Below, in pieces: positions 62,902 to 64,000 of a DNA stretch of 64,000 nt. Source of the stretch: Nocardioides sp. WS12 (GTDB taxonomy: Bacteria; Actinomycetota; Actinomycetes; Propionibacteriales; Nocardioidaceae). The translations under genes and the position numbers were made by a program. Location of the stretch: assembly GCF_014108865.1 (NCBI RefSeq), contig NZ_CP053928.1:1302001-1366000 (forward strand). Direction: 5' to 3'. The notes below the pieces were generated by a model that had not been told where the DNA came from, did no database searches, and saw only the letters and a program-made list of their open reading frames with translations. Numbering within the stretch: position 1 is the stretch's first letter; each line of letters starts with the position of its first letter.

Positions 62902-62940
62902 GTGACGCCTTTCTGACTAGTCTCGTCTCAGAAATGTCAC
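62902..62940. promoter_or_regulatory. Nested dyad between flavoprotein and membrane-protein genes
   Basis: Outer arms GTGAC (62902-62906) and GTCAC (62936-62940), inner arms TTTCTGA (62910-62916) and TCAGAAA (62928-62934), and the palindrome GACTAGTC at 62915-62922. The layout suits a TetR dimer pair; a TetR gene lies downstream at 63710. Confidence 0.55.
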
Positions 62941-62967
62941 CTGTCCACCCCTGGAAAGAAGATCGCC

Positions 62968-63672
62968 ATGGAAGCGCGCGTGCACCGGGTCCTGATCTGG
63001 ACCGGTCCCCTGATGGTGGCCATCTGGTTCGCCACCTTCATCTTCGTGATGGGCTTCTTCCCGCCCTCAGCGCCCAGCGCCAGCGCCGAGGAGATCAAGC
63101 AGCTCTACGCCGACGACCCGACCCTGATCCGGCTCGGCCTCGTCGTCGTGATGGCCGCCTCGGCGCTGCTGGTGCCCTGGGCCGCTGCCATCTCGGGTCA
63201 GCTCAAGCGGATCGAGGGCGCCCGCGTCCTCGCGGCGACGCAGCTCGTGTCGTGCGGCCTGCTGTCCCTGGAGTTCATCACACCCATCGGCGTCTGGATG
63301 GCCGCGGCCTTCCGGTACGACGAGCGCCCTGCAGCCGTCACCCAGGCCCTGCACGACGTGGGCTGGATCCTCTTCGTCACCGTCATCTGGTCGCTGTGGA
63401 TGCAGATGTGGTGCATCGTCGCGGCGATCCTCATCGACCGTCGCGAGGAGCCGGTGCTGCCGCGCTGGCTCGCGTACCTGACGGCCTGGGCGGCGGTCCT
63501 GATCACCCCTGCCGGGCTGGTTCTCTTCTTCAAGGACGGACCCTTCGCGTGGGACGGCATCGTCGGGATTTACATCCCGCTGGCAGCGTTCGCGATCTGG
63601 ATGGTCTGCATCAGCCGCGAGGTGCACCGCGCGTTGACTCGCCAGATCGCCGAAGGCACCGAGCCCGGCTGA
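62968..63672 (+). CDS. Six-span membrane protein of unknown function
   Basis: 234 residues. Hydrophobic segments at about 8-31, 55-77, 88-110, 129-155, 165-185 and 195-215; no signal-peptidase site. It does not match a family I know and differs from the two seven-span paralogues. Transcribed divergently from the flavoprotein operon and followed 37 bases later by the TetR gene, which may control it. ATG follows AAAGAAG. Confidence 0.72.
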   Translation: MEARVHRVLIWTGPLMVAIWFATFIFVMGFFPPSAPSASAEEIKQLYADDPTLIRLGLVVVMAASALLVPWAAAISGQLKRIEGARVLAATQLVSCGLLSLEFITPIGVWMAAAFRYDERPAAVTQALHDVGWILFVTVIWSLWMQMWCIVAAILIDRREEPVLPRWLAYLTAWAAVLITPAGLVLFFKDGPFAWDGIVGIYIPLAAFAIWMVCISREVHRALTRQIAEGTEPG

Positions 63673-63709
63673 GGCTGCAGGCCGAGGTCGGCTCACTAGG
63701 CTCCGCACC

Positions 63710-64000
63710 ATGGATGCGCCCACCGCCCGCCTGGTCCGCGGCGCGCGTGATGCCTTCCTCGACCACGGGATCGAGGCGACCACGATGGCGGATGTCGCCC
63801 GGGCCGCGGGCGTCGTCCGGCAGACCGTCTACAAGTCGGTCTCGAACCGCGATGACCTCGTCGAGCTCGCCATGGTCCAGGTGTGCGAGGAGCTCCAGGC
63901 GAGGGTGGACGCCTTCGACCACGCGGCGTACGACGACCTCGGGGACCGGCTCGCCGAGTTCCTCGCTAGTGCGGTCGAGGTGACCGCCGGATCCGGCGAG
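63710..64000 (+). CDS. TetR-family transcriptional regulator, N-terminal part (runs off the right edge)
   Basis: 97 codons are inside the window. An N-terminal helix-turn-helix reads TTMADVARAAGVVRQTVYKSV, with the typical preceding helix GARDAFLDHGIEATT. The ligand-binding domain lies beyond the edge. Its likely operator is the nested dyad at 62902-62940. Confidence 0.88.
   Translation, partial: MDAPTARLVRGARDAFLDHGIEATTMADVARAAGVVRQTVYKSVSNRDDLVELAMVQVCEELQARVDAFDHAAYDDLGDRLAEFLASAVEVTAGSGE

Overview
The window is high-GC actinobacterial DNA. It shows GTG and TTG starts, strong AGGAGG-type ribosome sites, AT-rich promoters in otherwise GC-rich DNA, two mycofactocin-type dehydrogenases, a WS/DGAT acyltransferase and large LuxR-type ATPase regulators. 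A Nocardioides-, Rhodococcus- or Mycobacterium-like organism fits; I cannot name the genus from sequence alone. I saw no rRNA, tRNA, CRISPR array, insertion sequence or phage gene.

Positions 1-49440 are one large catabolic island of about 43 genes in short operons with many divergent promoters. (a) 765-6309: aldehyde dehydrogenase, mycofactocin-type alcohol dehydrogenase, ferredoxin/ferredoxin-reductase fusion and a P450. Together they could oxidise a methyl group to a carboxylate. (b) 6440-21684: beta-oxidation genes: two thiolases, a four-gene leftward operon (two acyl-CoA dehydrogenases, SDR, VOC protein), and a rightward operon with three crotonases, SDR, FadD3-like CoA ligase, an acyl-CoA dehydrogenase pair and alpha-methylacyl-CoA racemase. 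(c) 21783-27233: alpha/beta hydrolase, Baeyer-Villiger monooxygenase, esterase, SDR, a CxxC mini-protein and a cytosolic HtaA-like protein. (d) 27333-35329: crotonase, two MaoC hydratases, nitronate-monooxygenase-like enzyme, acyl-CoA dehydrogenase, then a mycofactocin-type SDR with a complete P450-ferredoxin-reductase system. (e) 35346-41557: FadR-type GntR regulator, a homologue of 6-oxocamphor hydrolase, an NDP-forming CoA ligase with a reduced ATP-grasp part, CaiB CoA-transferase, MaoC and PaaI thioesterase. (f) 41707-49440: SDR, a UGSC-family protein (Cys version) coupled to an unknown partner, a monooxygenase with an N-terminal NTF2-like domain, nitroreductase, limonene-epoxide-hydrolase-like protein and acetyl-CoA synthetase.

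The parts fit catabolism of an alicyclic or terpenoid/steroid-like substrate. P450s hydroxylate, dehydrogenases make ketones, rings open by Baeyer-Villiger oxidation plus esterase or by retro-Claisen cleavage, acids are CoA-activated, and branched chains pass through racemase, two-subunit acyl-CoA dehydrogenases, crotonases and thiolases. The substrate is inferred, not shown.

Positions 49647-64000 look like a different neighbourhood with denser GC: a SGNH-like hydrolase, a LuxR-type ATPase regulator, alpha/beta hydrolase, WS/DGAT, SnoaL-like protein, thiolase, a second acyl-CoA dehydrogenase pair, two paralogous seven-span membrane proteins facing each other, a PYROXD2/phytoene-desaturase-like flavoprotein, another membrane protein and the start of a TetR regulator.
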